Notes: a model not told the origin generated them from the sequence alone. A stretch of 8,602 bases of DNA from an uncultured Bacteroidales bacterium (GCA_946184255.1 CAMHFA010000034.1:1-8602), one strand, 5' to 3'. Shown: positions 1 to 7,473, numbered from the stretch's first letter. Made by a program: numbers and translations.

Positions 1-136
1 TCGCATTGCCCATTCCTATGGACCTTGCCGTGCCGTAGTAGTTGTTCTGGCTGAATGTCAGCCCGTCGTACATCGTCTGAGCTCCCGCGGCGATGGCGGA
101 CAGCATCAGTGTTATTGCGATAAAGGTCTTTTTCAT
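1..136 (-). CDS. Outer-membrane protein, FadL/OmpP1-like, N-terminal fragment
   Basis: Only the first 45 codons lie inside the window; the rest runs off the left edge. The protein begins MKKTFIAITLMLSAIAAGAQ, a clear Sec signal peptide with two lysines, a hydrophobic core and an Ala-x-Ala-type cleavage site near residues 17-20. The mature start continues TMYDGLTFSQNNYYGTARS, followed by IGMGNA. The G-T-A-R-S-x-x-(M/L)-G-N-A pattern is familiar from the start of Bacteroidales outer-membrane beta-barrel proteins annotated as OmpP1/FadL-family transporters or, in older records, hemin receptors. It would sit in the outer membrane, but the substrate cannot be inferred from this fragment. The start codon has no obvious Shine-Dalgarno sequence. 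The gene lies 63 bases downstream of the lipoprotein gene on the same strand, so the two may be co-transcribed; a weak -7-like TACTTTTA (minus strand, 167-174) could give it its own promoter. The family assignment rests on about 25 mature residues and is tentative. Confidence 0.6.
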   Translation of the reverse strand, partial: MKKTFIAITLMLSAIAAGAQTMYDGLTFSQNNYYGTARSIGMGNA

Positions 137-199
137 TTCAGTTGGTGTTTAATAGTTTAATTCAGGTAAAAGTATATGTAGGGATAGTTATGACATCGG

Positions 200-1477
200 T
201 TACCTTCTGCCACCGCCTCCGCTGCTGCGGCCACCGCCGCCTCCGCTGGAACCGCCACCACTGTAGCCGCCGCCTGAGCTTCCGCCTCCACTATATCCAC
301 CACCGCTGTAGCCGCCGGAACTCCTGGAAGAACTGCCGGAAGAATAGCTTCCGGACGATGAACTCCTGGTAGAACCGCCGTAGGTGCGGCTGCTGGAAGA
401 CCTGTAGCTTCCACTGCTGGTGGAACTTCCGGACCTGCTAGGAGTCGAAGTCGAAGGCCTGCTGTAGGTCGTAGTTGACGGCCTGCTGTAGGTAGTCGAA
501 CGGGATGAGGATGAGCGGTTGTAACCTGCAGAAGAAGACCTGTTGTTGCCGGAAGAAACTCCGGATGCAGACCTTACTGCTGTTCCGCTGGTCCTGGGTG
601 CCCTGCTGACGGAAGAGATCGAAGACCTCGTTCCGGCTGCGGTCCCGGATGACCTGGTTGCAGTTGATGACCTTGTGGCCGCTCCTGCCCTGGACCTGGT
701 CATGGAAGAACTCCTGGTGCCTGCGCTTCTCGAAACGGAACCGATGCCGCTTCTGTTCGCTGATGCAGTGGTGGCAATCCTGGGCCTGTAAACCCTGTCG
801 CCTCCGCCGAATCCGATGTTGCCCCAGTGGTTGACATGTCCCCAGCCATGATAGTGCCAGGAATATCCGCCGTACCATCCACCATAGTACCAGGGATCGT
901 AGAACCACGGATCATACCATCCGCCGTACCAACCGCCATAGTACCAAGGATCATAGAACCAAGGGTCATACCATCCGCCGTACCAGCCGTAGTGGTAGTA
1001 AGGACGATAGTACCAAGGACTGTAGTACCACGGATCGTACCATCCTCCGTAGTACCAGGGGTTCATGCCCCAGTAGATGGAGGAGTAGAAAGGACGGTGC
1101 CATGAGTACCATGAGGAGGCATACCAAGGCTGGTAAGCCGCCCAGGTGTCCCACCCGTTGTCATAAAGATAAACGGAAGTGGTGTTCTCATTCTTGTTGA
1201 AATCTATCTTGGCCACCTTGTCATTCGGGATGAACAAAGTGTCGACTTTTTCCCCGCTCTTCATGAAGATCGGCGAGCTCTTAGTCTTTGCCACAAGAAA
1301 ATCGGTCTCTTCCTTTGCCTCGGAAGTGATCGCGACCTCTCCTGTCATGCTGTCAGGAGTATAGTAGATTCCGTCCTGATACTTCTGTCCGGAAGTATCT
1401 TTAGCGTACTGCGCTGCTGAACCGCACGATGTCAGTGCCAGAAGCGCCGAGAAGAAAAGGATTGTGCGTGTTTTCAT
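200..1477 (-). CDS. Aromatic-, Ser/Arg- and Gly-rich repeat lipoprotein
   Basis: A 425-residue predicted lipoprotein of unknown function. The signal peptide ends in the lipobox L15-T-S-C18, so Cys18 should be lipidated. The residues after Cys18 (GSAAQ) lack the acidic cluster typical of Bacteroidota surface-export signals. Residues about 35-105 look like a small folded domain of mixed composition. Residues 105-220 are very aromatic, with 22 Trp and 29 Tyr plus many Gly, Pro and Asp, and include an 18-residue tandem repeat. Residues 228-390 are Ser/Thr/Arg-rich, with TRSS and TYSRPST motifs. The last 35 residues are mostly Gly and Ser and end in GGGGRR. From residue 228 on there are 27 Arg and no Lys, Asp or Glu. 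Similar Bacteroidales proteins have sometimes carried a misleading 'vitellogenin' label from low-complexity matches. The start is well supported: AGGAGA (complement of 1485-1490) lies 7 bases before the ATG. Adhesive, scaffold or cell-surface structural roles are guesses from composition only. Confidence 0.85.
   Translation of the reverse strand: MKTRTILFFSALLALTSCGSAAQYAKDTSGQKYQDGIYYTPDSMTGEVAITSEAKEETDFLVAKTKSSPIFMKSGEKVDTLFIPNDKVAKIDFNKNENTTSVYLYDNGWDTWAAYQPWYASSWYSWHRPFYSSIYWGMNPWYYGGWYDPWYYSPWYYRPYYHYGWYGGWYDPWFYDPWYYGGWYGGWYDPWFYDPWYYGGWYGGYSWHYHGWGHVNHWGNIGFGGGDRVYRPRIATTASANRSGIGSVSRSAGTRSSSMTRSRAGAATRSSTATRSSGTAAGTRSSISSVSRAPRTSGTAVRSASGVSSGNNRSSSAGYNRSSSSRSTTYSRPSTTTYSRPSTSTPSRSGSSTSSGSYRSSSSRTYGGSTRSSSSGSYSSGSSSRSSGGYSGGGYSGGGSSGGGYSGGGSSGGGGGRSSGGGGRR
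248..307 (-). repeat. Two 30-bp units encoding SGGGYSGGGS twice
   Basis: Residues 391-400 and 401-410 of the lipoprotein are the same decapeptide. The two DNA units (278-307 and 248-277) differ at 11 of 30 bases by direct comparison, including two serine codons that switch between the TCN and AGY families, yet encode identical residues. The repeat is therefore clear in protein but much eroded in DNA. Confidence 0.85.
449..496 (-). repeat. Two 24-bp units encoding TTYSRPST twice
   Basis: Residues 328-335 and 336-343 of the lipoprotein are identical octapeptides. The DNA units (473-496 and 449-472) differ at 3 of 24 bases, all synonymous. They lie in the Ser/Thr/Arg-rich section between the aromatic block and the Gly-rich tail. 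Confidence 0.85.
878..985 (-). repeat. 54-bp tandem repeat encoding WYGGWYDPWFYDPWYYGG twice
   Basis: Two adjacent 54-bp units (932-985 and 878-931) encode residues 165-182 and 183-200 of the lipoprotein, which are identical. A third, partial copy (WYGG, residues 201-204) follows, and a degenerate relative (WYYGGWYDPWYYSPWYY) lies upstream at residues 141-157. The two full units differ in 6 codons, always at the third position and always silently. Each unit carries six Trp, six Tyr and one Phe in 18 residues. Confidence 0.9.
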
Positions 1478-1637
1478 TTTTGAATCTCCTATAATTTGAC
1501 AATAAATTCGTAACTTCGCTACCGCTTTTCATGCGGCCTGCATTATTAATGTTTTTCAATAAACAACATCCGTGCCGAATGGAAAACGATGCACAATAAT
1601 AAGAATATTTGGCAAGAACAGCAAACTATTATCTGAT
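1478..1637. promoter_or_regulatory. Divergent spacer between lipoprotein gene and proS
   Basis: This 160-bp spacer must hold the start signals for the minus-strand lipoprotein gene and plus-strand proS. On the plus strand, AATATTTG at 1604-1611 matches five of the six fixed bases of the Bacteroidota -7 element TAnnTTTG and would place transcription start about 20 bases before the chosen proS ATG. I see no convincing -33 TTTG partner. On the minus strand no TAnnTTTG is visible, only the ribosome-binding AGGAGA at 1485-1490. A short inverted repeat CATTA-T-TAATG lies at 1541-1551, too small to call an operator. Confidence 0.3.
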
Positions 1638-3116
1638 ATGGCAAAGGAAGTGACAAAGAGGTCTGAGAACTATTCTCAGTGGTATAATGACTTGGTGGTG
1701 AAGGCAGATCTGGCGGAACAGTCGCCGGTCAGGGGATGCATGGTCATAAAGCCTTACGGCTATGCTATCTGGGAAAAGATGCAGAGAGCCCTTGACGATA
1801 TGTTCAAGGAGACAGGTGCGGTGAATGCCTATTTCCCCCTCTTTATTCCCAAGTCTTTCTTCAGCCGTGAGGCAGAGCATGTGGCCGGATTCGCCAAGGA
1901 ATGCGCGGTCGTCACCCATCACAGATTGATGAACGATCCTGACGGCAAGGGTGTCGTCGTGGATCCCGAGGCCAAGCTCGAGGAGGAACTGATTGTCAGG
2001 CCTACTTCCGAGACCATAATCTGGAGCACTTATAAAAACTGGATCAAGTCCTGGAGGGATCTTCCCATCATGTGCAACCAGTGGGCGAACGTTGTTCGCT
2101 GGGAGATGCGTACCAGACTGTTCCTCCGTACTGCCGAATTCCTTTGGCAGGAAGGCCACACCGCACATGCCACGGCCCAGGAGGCCCAGGAGGAAGCCGA
2201 AAGGATGGTGCAGGTCTATGCCAAGTTTGCCAGGGAATATATGGCCCTGCCGGTAATCGTTGGCCACAAGAGCCCCAACGAGCGTTTCGCCGGAGCTCTC
2301 GACACCCTGACGATTGAGGGAATGATGCAGGACGGAAAAGCCCTTCAGGCCGGTACGTCCCATTTCCTCGGCCAGAATTTCGCCAAGTCATTCGATGTAC
2401 AGTACACTGACAAGGAAGGCCAGATGCAGTATGTCTGGGCAACCTCATGGGGCGTTTCCACCAGGCTCATGGGTGCCCTCGTGATGGCTCATGGAGATGA
2501 CAACGGCCTTGTCCTGCCTCCGAAACTAGCTCCTATCCAGGTCGTTATGGTTCCCATATTCAAGACAGAAGAGGAGCAGTCCAGAATTCTGGAGAAGATG
2601 ACCGAACTCAAGAAGGCCCTTGAGGCGGAGGGTCACACCGTCAAGATTGACGACCGTGACAACCTGCGTCCGGGCTTCAAATTTGCAGAGTGGGAGCTTA
2701 AGGGTGTTCCCGTGCGTCTCGCCATGGGACCGCGTGACCTTGACAACGGTACCGTCGAGGTTCACCGCAGGGACACTTTGGAGAAGCAGACTGTCGCCCT
2801 CGAAGGACTTGACAAGTCTATCGCTTCCCTGTTGGACGACATCCAGGCCAACATCTACCGCAAGGCCTTCGACTTCAGGCAGGCCAATGTGGAGAAGTGT
2901 GACAACTGGGATGAGTTCGTGGAAAAGATCGGTACTGGAAAGTTCCTTCTCTGCCATTGGGACGGAACCGCCGAGACCGAGCAGGCTATCAAGGATGCCA
3001 CCAAGGCCACTATCAGGTGCATCCCCGTGGACAGCTTCGTGTGCGAGGAGGAAGGTAAGGATATCTTCTCCGGCAAGCCTTCGAAGCAGAGGGTGGTGTT
3101 CGCCATCTCCTATTAA
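1638..3116 (+). CDS. proS: Prolyl-tRNA synthetase, archaeal/eukaryotic type
   Basis: Attaches proline to tRNA-Pro in the cytoplasm, using ATP, via prolyl-adenylate. The 492-residue length fits the short ProRS form typical of Bacteroidota, which lacks the editing domain inserted in E. coli-type ProRS. Class II landmarks are in order: motif 1 around residues 31-70 ([15 protein letters not shown], then FPLFIP), the proline-binding loop R121-P-T-S-E125, motif 2 around R154[10 protein letters not shown], the [11 protein letters not shown] segment after it, the [14 protein letters not shown] segment at 239-252, and motif 3 at 275-295 ([21 protein letters not shown]). The anticodon-binding domain follows at about 298-400 and the C-terminal domain of this subtype ends in the characteristic Tyr492. 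The frame is open upstream to a GTG at 1572, but I chose ATG 1638 ([15 protein letters not shown]) because family members start there and the 22 extra residues look like non-coding sequence. No strong Shine-Dalgarno is present. The next gene begins 32 bases downstream, suggesting an operon. Confidence 0.97.
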   Translation: MAKEVTKRSENYSQWYNDLVVKADLAEQSPVRGCMVIKPYGYAIWEKMQRALDDMFKETGAVNAYFPLFIPKSFFSREAEHVAGFAKECAVVTHHRLMNDPDGKGVVVDPEAKLEEELIVRPTSETIIWSTYKNWIKSWRDLPIMCNQWANVVRWEMRTRLFLRTAEFLWQEGHTAHATAQEAQEEAERMVQVYAKFAREYMALPVIVGHKSPNERFAGALDTLTIEGMMQDGKALQAGTSHFLGQNFAKSFDVQYTDKEGQMQYVWATSWGVSTRLMGALVMAHGDDNGLVLPPKLAPIQVVMVPIFKTEEEQSRILEKMTELKKALEAEGHTVKIDDRDNLRPGFKFAEWELKGVPVRLAMGPRDLDNGTVEVHRRDTLEKQTVALEGLDKSIASLLDDIQANIYRKAFDFRQANVEKCDNWDEFVEKIGTGKFLLCHWDGTAETEQAIKDATKATIRCIPVDSFVCEEEGKDIFSGKPSKQRVVFAISY

Positions 3117-3148
3117 GTTAGTTGCTGGTTTTTTATAAGAAGGATTCT

Positions 3149-4249
3149 ATGAGACGGATTCCTAGTTATTCCTTCCTGATCCTGGTTGCCCTGTTCCTTT
3201 CCGTTCAGGCTTTTGCCCAGGATGACAAGACAAAGAAGGATGCCCAGGCTGCCGCTGCCGAGGCTGCCAAGATGCTTTCCGATACTCCCGAGACTGTGGT
3301 TGCACCACCGAAACCGGTGTATTGGACCAATACCCTCCTGACTAACCTCAACTTTATCCAGAACAGTTTTACCAGTTGGGCAGCCGGAGGTTTCAACAAC
3401 TACAGCCTCAGCACCCTTATCAAGGGAAATGCAAATTGGGCTAAGGACAAGATGTATTGGAACAACGGTCTCCAGCTCAATTACGGTTTCATATATTCAC
3501 AGGACAAGCCTATCCTCCAAAACAATGCCGACCGACTGTGGTTGGAGAGTACCTGGGGTTACAAGGCTACCAACACCCTGAGCTACACTGTGAAGTTTAC
3601 ATATCTCAGCCAGTTGACCAGCGGATGGACATATGCCACTCCTTCAGTCTCGGAAGGGGAGGAGCCGACTGTCAAGCAGTGGAAGGATGCACGTATCCTC
3701 AGGTCAGATTTCCTCTCTCCGGCAGATGTGACCCTCGGTATCGGTGCCGACTGGATTCCTAACAAATGGCTGACCGTCAACTTTTCTCCTTTGACCGGTA
3801 GTGTCAAGGTCGTCAAGAACGACAGGCTCAGGAAGAACTATGGTATGGCCAGGAAGGAGAAGTACGAAGACACAGCCCAGTATCCTGACGAGAAAGATGA
3901 GGCCGGTAAATATTTCATAACAGGCAAGTATTACAAGCCAGCCCGCTTCTCTCTTGGAGCCCAGATGACAGCTGATGTCAAGTTCAAGATCAACACCAAC
4001 TTCGATGTAGCCAGCAAACTCATCCTGTTCTCCAATTATCTGCATAATCCCCAGAACTTCAGGGTCAACTGGGATAACACGATCCTGTGGAAGCTCAACA
4101 AGTTCTTCTCGCTGAACGTTATTACCAACCTCATTTACGACGACACTGTCCTCATCCTCGATGAAGACTTCCCCAACGGCCACAAGGCCGTCCAGTTGAA
4201 GGAGTATCTTAATTTCGGCTTCACTTACACATTTTCCAACAAGAAATAG
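3149..4249 (+). CDS. DUF3078 family outer-membrane-type protein
   Basis: A 366-residue secreted protein that I recognise as DUF3078, a Bacteroidota family of unknown function with predicted outer-membrane beta-barrel character. The signal peptide (MRRIPSYSFLILVALFLSVQ then AFAQ) is likely cut near residue 23-24. A short charged, Ala-rich linker follows (about 25-45). The domain starts with the typical Trp/Asn-rich stretch around residues 59-110 (WTNTLLTNLNFIQNSFTSWA, then GGFNNYSLS) and continues as alternating strands to a final LNFGFTYTF near the C-terminus, as in barrel proteins. ATG 3149 was chosen over an in-frame TTG at 3122 because it begins the signal peptide directly and is preceded by AGAAGGA at a good distance. 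It lies 32 bases after proS and 11 bases before tilS, so it is probably co-transcribed with both. Its link to translation genes is positional only; no ligand or partner can be read from the sequence. Confidence 0.88.
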   Translation: MRRIPSYSFLILVALFLSVQAFAQDDKTKKDAQAAAAEAAKMLSDTPETVVAPPKPVYWTNTLLTNLNFIQNSFTSWAAGGFNNYSLSTLIKGNANWAKDKMYWNNGLQLNYGFIYSQDKPILQNNADRLWLESTWGYKATNTLSYTVKFTYLSQLTSGWTYATPSVSEGEEPTVKQWKDARILRSDFLSPADVTLGIGADWIPNKWLTVNFSPLTGSVKVVKNDRLRKNYGMARKEKYEDTAQYPDEKDEAGKYFITGKYYKPARFSLGAQMTADVKFKINTNFDVASKLILFSNYLHNPQNFRVNWDNTILWKLNKFFSLNVITNLIYDDTVLILDEDFPNGHKAVQLKEYLNFGFTYTFSNKK

Positions 4250-4260
4250 ACTCCCGGATT

Positions 4261-5572
4261 ATGCAGGCCCGTTTCGACACATGTCTTGACGGACTGCTTC
4301 CGGATGGAGGGGCGGTCCTTCTTGCCGTGAGCGGTGGGATCGACTCCATGGTAATGGCAGACCTGGCTTCAGTTTGCCGTTGCCCACTGCAATTTCCATC
4401 TCCGCGGAACCGAAAGCGACGGGGACGAGACCTTCGTGAGTGAATGGGCAGCAAAGAAGGGCATTCCATATTATAAAAAGGATTTCAACACGAATGAATA
4501 TGCTTCCATCCATGGGCTCAGCATAGAGATGGCGGCAAGGGAACTCCGCTACGGGTGGTTCGCTTCAATCTGTGAGGAAGATGGTTTCAATGCCGTGGCC
4601 GTGGCTCACAATGCCAACGACAATGCCGAAACACTATTTCTAAACCTCCTCCGTGGGACCGGCCTTAAAGGAATATGTGGAATGAAGGAGGTTTCCCCCC
4701 TCCTGGGGTCTTCTACGGTCTCCCTGATCCGTCCGTTGCTTGTTTTCTCCAGGGATGAGATAAAGGAATATGCCTTAAAGAATGGACTGGAATGGCGTGA
4801 AGACAGCACGAATGCGGATTCTTCCTGCAAGCGCAACCTGATCCGTAACGAGGTCTTCCCACTGTTCGAGAAGATCAATCCTTCTTTTTTGGAGACCATA
4901 ACCGCCGATTTTGTCGCCTCTCACGCACCCAATGTAACCATAAGGGAAGGTTCCGTCATGGTAATCGATCCTGTCAGACTCTCCGAAATACCCAATTGGG
5001 AGTATCTTCTTTACAGGTTGCTTGAACCGTACGGTTTCAACGAGTCTGTCATCAGTGACATTGCTTTGCTGATAAGGGATGGTTCAACTTTCAGCGGCCG
5101 CCGGTTTCTCTCCAAGGAATATCTTGCCGAAACCTCCAGGGATTCCATTACGATCTCATTTGCCCGGTTAGGGCGCGAAGCGCAGGGAGACAAGGGGGAT
5201 ACCCTTGCTGCAATGACCGTTGAATGCCAGGGGCCAGGAGAGTATTCATTGGAAGGAGTCAGGTTTATCGTGGAACAGGTTCAAGTAGAGGATCCGCGTC
5301 AGCCGGAAGGTGTCACGGTAGCAGACCTCGCTTTCCCTTTCACTGTCCGCCGCTGGCAGGCAGGCGACTGGATGCGTCCGCTAGGAATGAAAGGCTGCCG
5401 CAAGAAGCTCAGCGACATGTTCGTCGACCTTAAGTTTTCGCCTGAACAAAAAGAGAAAGCCCTCGTCATCGCTGACGAAGGCTCCCATGTCCTTGCCTTG
5501 ATCGGCTATCGTGTAGACGAATCAGTGAAAGTCGAACCAAAGGGACCGGTTATAAGGATCCGTCTTATTTGA
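4261..5572 (+). pseudogene. tilS: tRNA(Ile)-lysidine synthase, frameshifted
   Basis: TilS converts the wobble C34 of tRNA-Ile(CAU) to lysidine with ATP and lysine, so that the tRNA reads AUA and is charged with isoleucine. The first part starts at ATG 4261 and contains the PP-loop S24-GGIDS29 within LLAVSGGIDSMVMADL. The remainder is in the +1 frame from about 4367: LQFAVAHCNFHLRGTESDGD, then ETFVSEWAAKKG, the HNANDNAETLFLNLLRGTG segment, and a complete C-terminal domain (VRRWQAGDWMRPLGMKGCRK through GYRVDESVKVEP) to a TGA at 5570-5572. Read in its original frame, the first part would stop at 4441-4443; the +1 frame is closed upstream by TAA at 4352-4354, so the break lies between these points, and homology puts it near 4366. 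From memory of the family, about 16 residues separate SGGIDS from AHCNFHLRG; only 11 codons plus one base remain here, so about 14 bases seem missing. An ATG at 4436 could start the second part alone but would lack the ATP site. This is a true mutation or an assembly error. Confidence 0.85.
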
Positions 5573-7400
5573 TTTCGAACTCGAACGGAAGTCGTGCGAA
5601 CACAAGCTGGCCGTTTCCCTTTGTCCAGGTCTTCTGCCAATCCAGCAGGTTCTTCGCCACAGACTCGAGAGGAGTACCCTTGAGAATATTCGTCACTGCC
5701 TCTTCTGTGTTGTTCTTGCCGCCAAGCTGCATCATGATTTGCTCCATCATGGTGAGGGGCTTCGGATAGCCGACTACATTCCAGGAGGAGACATCCGGGT
5801 TGCCACCCATAGAAGCAGCATAGGTGATTGCATCTTCAAGGGTGCCGAGTTCATCGACAAGTCTGAGCTTGAGGGCATCGGCACCTGTCCATACACGGCC
5901 TTGTGCAATCTCATCAACGGCCTCATAAGTCATATCACGGCCTTCCGCAACTATATTCACGAACCTGGTGTAGATGTCGTCAACATATTCCTGCATCCAG
6001 GCAGTTTCCTCTGCATCGAAGGGACGCATCAGGGAAAGCATGTCGGAGTGCTTGTGGGTCTTGACCGGAGTGATGTTGACGTGGGCGATGTCTTTGACTG
6101 TCTTTCCGAATTCAGGAATTGCGGAGAAGCAGCCGATAGATCCAGTCAGGGTAGTGGCATCCGAGAAGATGTGGTCGCAACTGTTTGAGATCCAATAGCC
6201 ACCGGAAGCAGCATAGTCACCGTAGGAGGCGATGACGGGCTTGACAGCCCTCGTAAGGTCGATTTCTTCCTTGATCTTGCTTGCAGCCAGTACTGTCCCT
6301 CCGGGAGAATTGACCCTCAGGACGACAGCCTTGACAGTTGAGTCTGCACGGACCTTGGAGATTATGGAAGCGAAGCGGTCTCCGGAGATGTTGTTGGGAT
6401 CATCCTCCTCGACGATGTTTCCGTTGGCATAGATGACAGCGATCTTCTTCTTTGCGCTTAAGTTGGGCTTTACCTTTGCATCGGCATAATCCTTAAGGCT
6501 GAAGAACTTGACATCCTTGTATTTGTCTTTACCGGCAAGGACGGCGATCTTGTCCTTGTAGCCTTCGACTGTAAGTACCTCATCGGCGAGGTTATGCTTG
6601 ACCATGTCCTCAGGGAAGGAGATTGAGAGGTTTTCGATGAAGTAGTTCAGGGAGTCAACGCTGATTCCCCTTGCTTCAGCCGTCTCTTTGGAGATGGTCT
6701 CCCACATTGAATCAACCATTACCTGGTTCTGCTCCATGTTCTCCGGACTGGGGGCATTTTTTACGTACATTTCACCGGCACTCTTGTACTTTCCGTGGCG
6801 GATCAGCTGGTAGTTCACTCCCAGTTTGTCAAGGAGGTCCTTCAGGAAGATCATCCTTCCGCTTAATCCGAGCATAAAGGTGTTTCCGCCGTGATGACTG
6901 ATGGTGTATATCTTGTCAGCCACAGAGGCGAGGTAATAGCTTCCAGAGGTGTAGGACTCACCATATGCAACAATCGCCTTTCCGCTCTTGCGGAAATCGG
7001 TAAGGGTCCGGCGGATCTCACTGAGGTTTGAAACGCTGGTTGCGACGTTGTCGGTCTTCAGGAGAATAAGTTTGACGGCAGGATCCTCAGCGGCCTTATG
7101 GATGGCCCTGACGGCATCGTAGATTCCTATCGACTGGGTCATGCTTCCACCAAGGGAGCTGAGAGAGTTCAGCGAAAGTGAAGGCATGGTTTCGGAGCTC
7201 TGTTCTGTGATAATGAGCTTGGACATGTCCATTTCCAACACTCCTTCCTTGGGAAGTACGGTGGATGAACCGCTTCCGGAAGTGGCTGAAGCTGCGAGAG
7301 AGCCGAACATCATTATGAAGAAGATTGCCTTGACAATTCCCCACACGAACAGGCCGCAAAGTACGGCGAGCACCCATTTGATAAATTCCTTTGTATTCAT
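5565..7400 (-). CDS. sppA: Signal peptide peptidase SppA, 67K type
   Basis: A membrane-anchored serine protease of family S49 that degrades signal peptides after they are released from secreted proteins. At 611 residues it is the long, duplicated form seen in E. coli, not the short Gram-positive form. A single N-terminal membrane segment spans about residues 9-34, followed by a Ser/Gly linker. The N-terminal S49 half (about 90-300) supplies the general-base lysine, K206 in RHGKYKSAGE. The C-terminal half (about 318-560) carries RVNSPGG at 362-368 and the nucleophile S399 in GDYAASGGYWIS. Both members of the Ser/Lys dyad are thus present and the enzyme should be active. The ATG at 7398-7400 has no clear Shine-Dalgarno, common in this phylum; a perfect -7 element lies about 42-49 bases upstream. 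Its TAA overlaps the end of tilS on the opposite strand by 8 bases. The gene is divergent from hisS and apparently transcribed alone within this window. Confidence 0.96.
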   Translation of the reverse strand: MNTKEFIKWVLAVLCGLFVWGIVKAIFFIMMFGSLAASATSGSGSSTVLPKEGVLEMDMSKLIITEQSSETMPSLSLNSLSSLGGSMTQSIGIYDAVRAIHKAAEDPAVKLILLKTDNVATSVSNLSEIRRTLTDFRKSGKAIVAYGESYTSGSYYLASVADKIYTISHHGGNTFMLGLSGRMIFLKDLLDKLGVNYQLIRHGKYKSAGEMYVKNAPSPENMEQNQVMVDSMWETISKETAEARGISVDSLNYFIENLSISFPEDMVKHNLADEVLTVEGYKDKIAVLAGKDKYKDVKFFSLKDYADAKVKPNLSAKKKIAVIYANGNIVEEDDPNNISGDRFASIISKVRADSTVKAVVLRVNSPGGTVLAASKIKEEIDLTRAVKPVIASYGDYAASGGYWISNSCDHIFSDATTLTGSIGCFSAIPEFGKTVKDIAHVNITPVKTHKHSDMLSLMRPFDAEETAWMQEYVDDIYTRFVNIVAEGRDMTYEAVDEIAQGRVWTGADALKLRLVDELGTLEDAITYAASMGGNPDVSSWNVVGYPKPLTMMEQIMMQLGGKNNTEEAVTNILKGTPLESVAKNLLDWQKTWTKGNGQLVFARLPFEFEIK

Positions 7401-7441
7401 ATACAGTTTTGTTTATTGCCCATTGAAAAGTCAAACAGCCG

Positions 7442-7449
7442 CAAATTTA
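7442..7449 (-). promoter_or_regulatory. Predicted -7 element for sppA
   Basis: On the minus strand this reads TAAATTTG, a perfect match to the Bacteroidota sigma-ABfr -7 consensus TAnnTTTG. It would start transcription near 7435, leaving a leader of roughly 35 bases before the sppA ATG. A -33 TTTG is not evident, only a T-rich run further upstream (7463-7467, complement). Confidence 0.5.
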
Positions 7450-7473
7450 AGTATTTTACCAGAAAAACTGTTG

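Noticed and set aside
438..1154. Long open frames on both strands inside the lipoprotein gene
   Set aside because: They are by-products of its repetitive, biased codons. Their translations are low-complexity and lack a supporting start signal, while the lipoprotein frame has a signal peptide, lipobox and good ribosome-binding site.
200..1477. Vitellogenin or silk-like homology for the lipoprotein
   Set aside because: Any resemblance would come from Ser/Gly/Tyr low complexity and does not support common ancestry or function.
1541..1551. Inverted repeat CATTA-T-TAATG in the lipoprotein/proS spacer
   Set aside because: Five-base arms in AT-rich DNA are expected by chance, and no regulator gene is nearby.
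3110..3145. T-run after proS as an intrinsic terminator
   Set aside because: The run of T at about 3130-3134 is not preceded by a convincing GC-rich hairpin, and the next gene follows at once.
3122..3148. TTG start for the DUF3078 protein
   Set aside because: It would add nine residues in front of a standard signal peptide, while ATG 3149 has a well-placed AGAAGGA.
4360..4443. Programmed +1 ribosomal frameshift in tilS
   Set aside because: There is no slippery stop-codon context at the join and about five residues are missing, which a frameshift event cannot restore. Deletion or assembly error fits better.
5552..5568. Small hairpin ATAAG/CTTAT at the tilS-sppA junction
   Set aside because: The 5-bp AT-rich stem with a 7-base loop is too weak to call a terminator and lies within coding sequence.
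4436..5572. A stand-alone gene starting at ATG 4436
   Set aside because: Clear TilS homology continues in the same frame upstream of this ATG (AHCNFHLRG and on), so it is the interior of tilS and not a true start.
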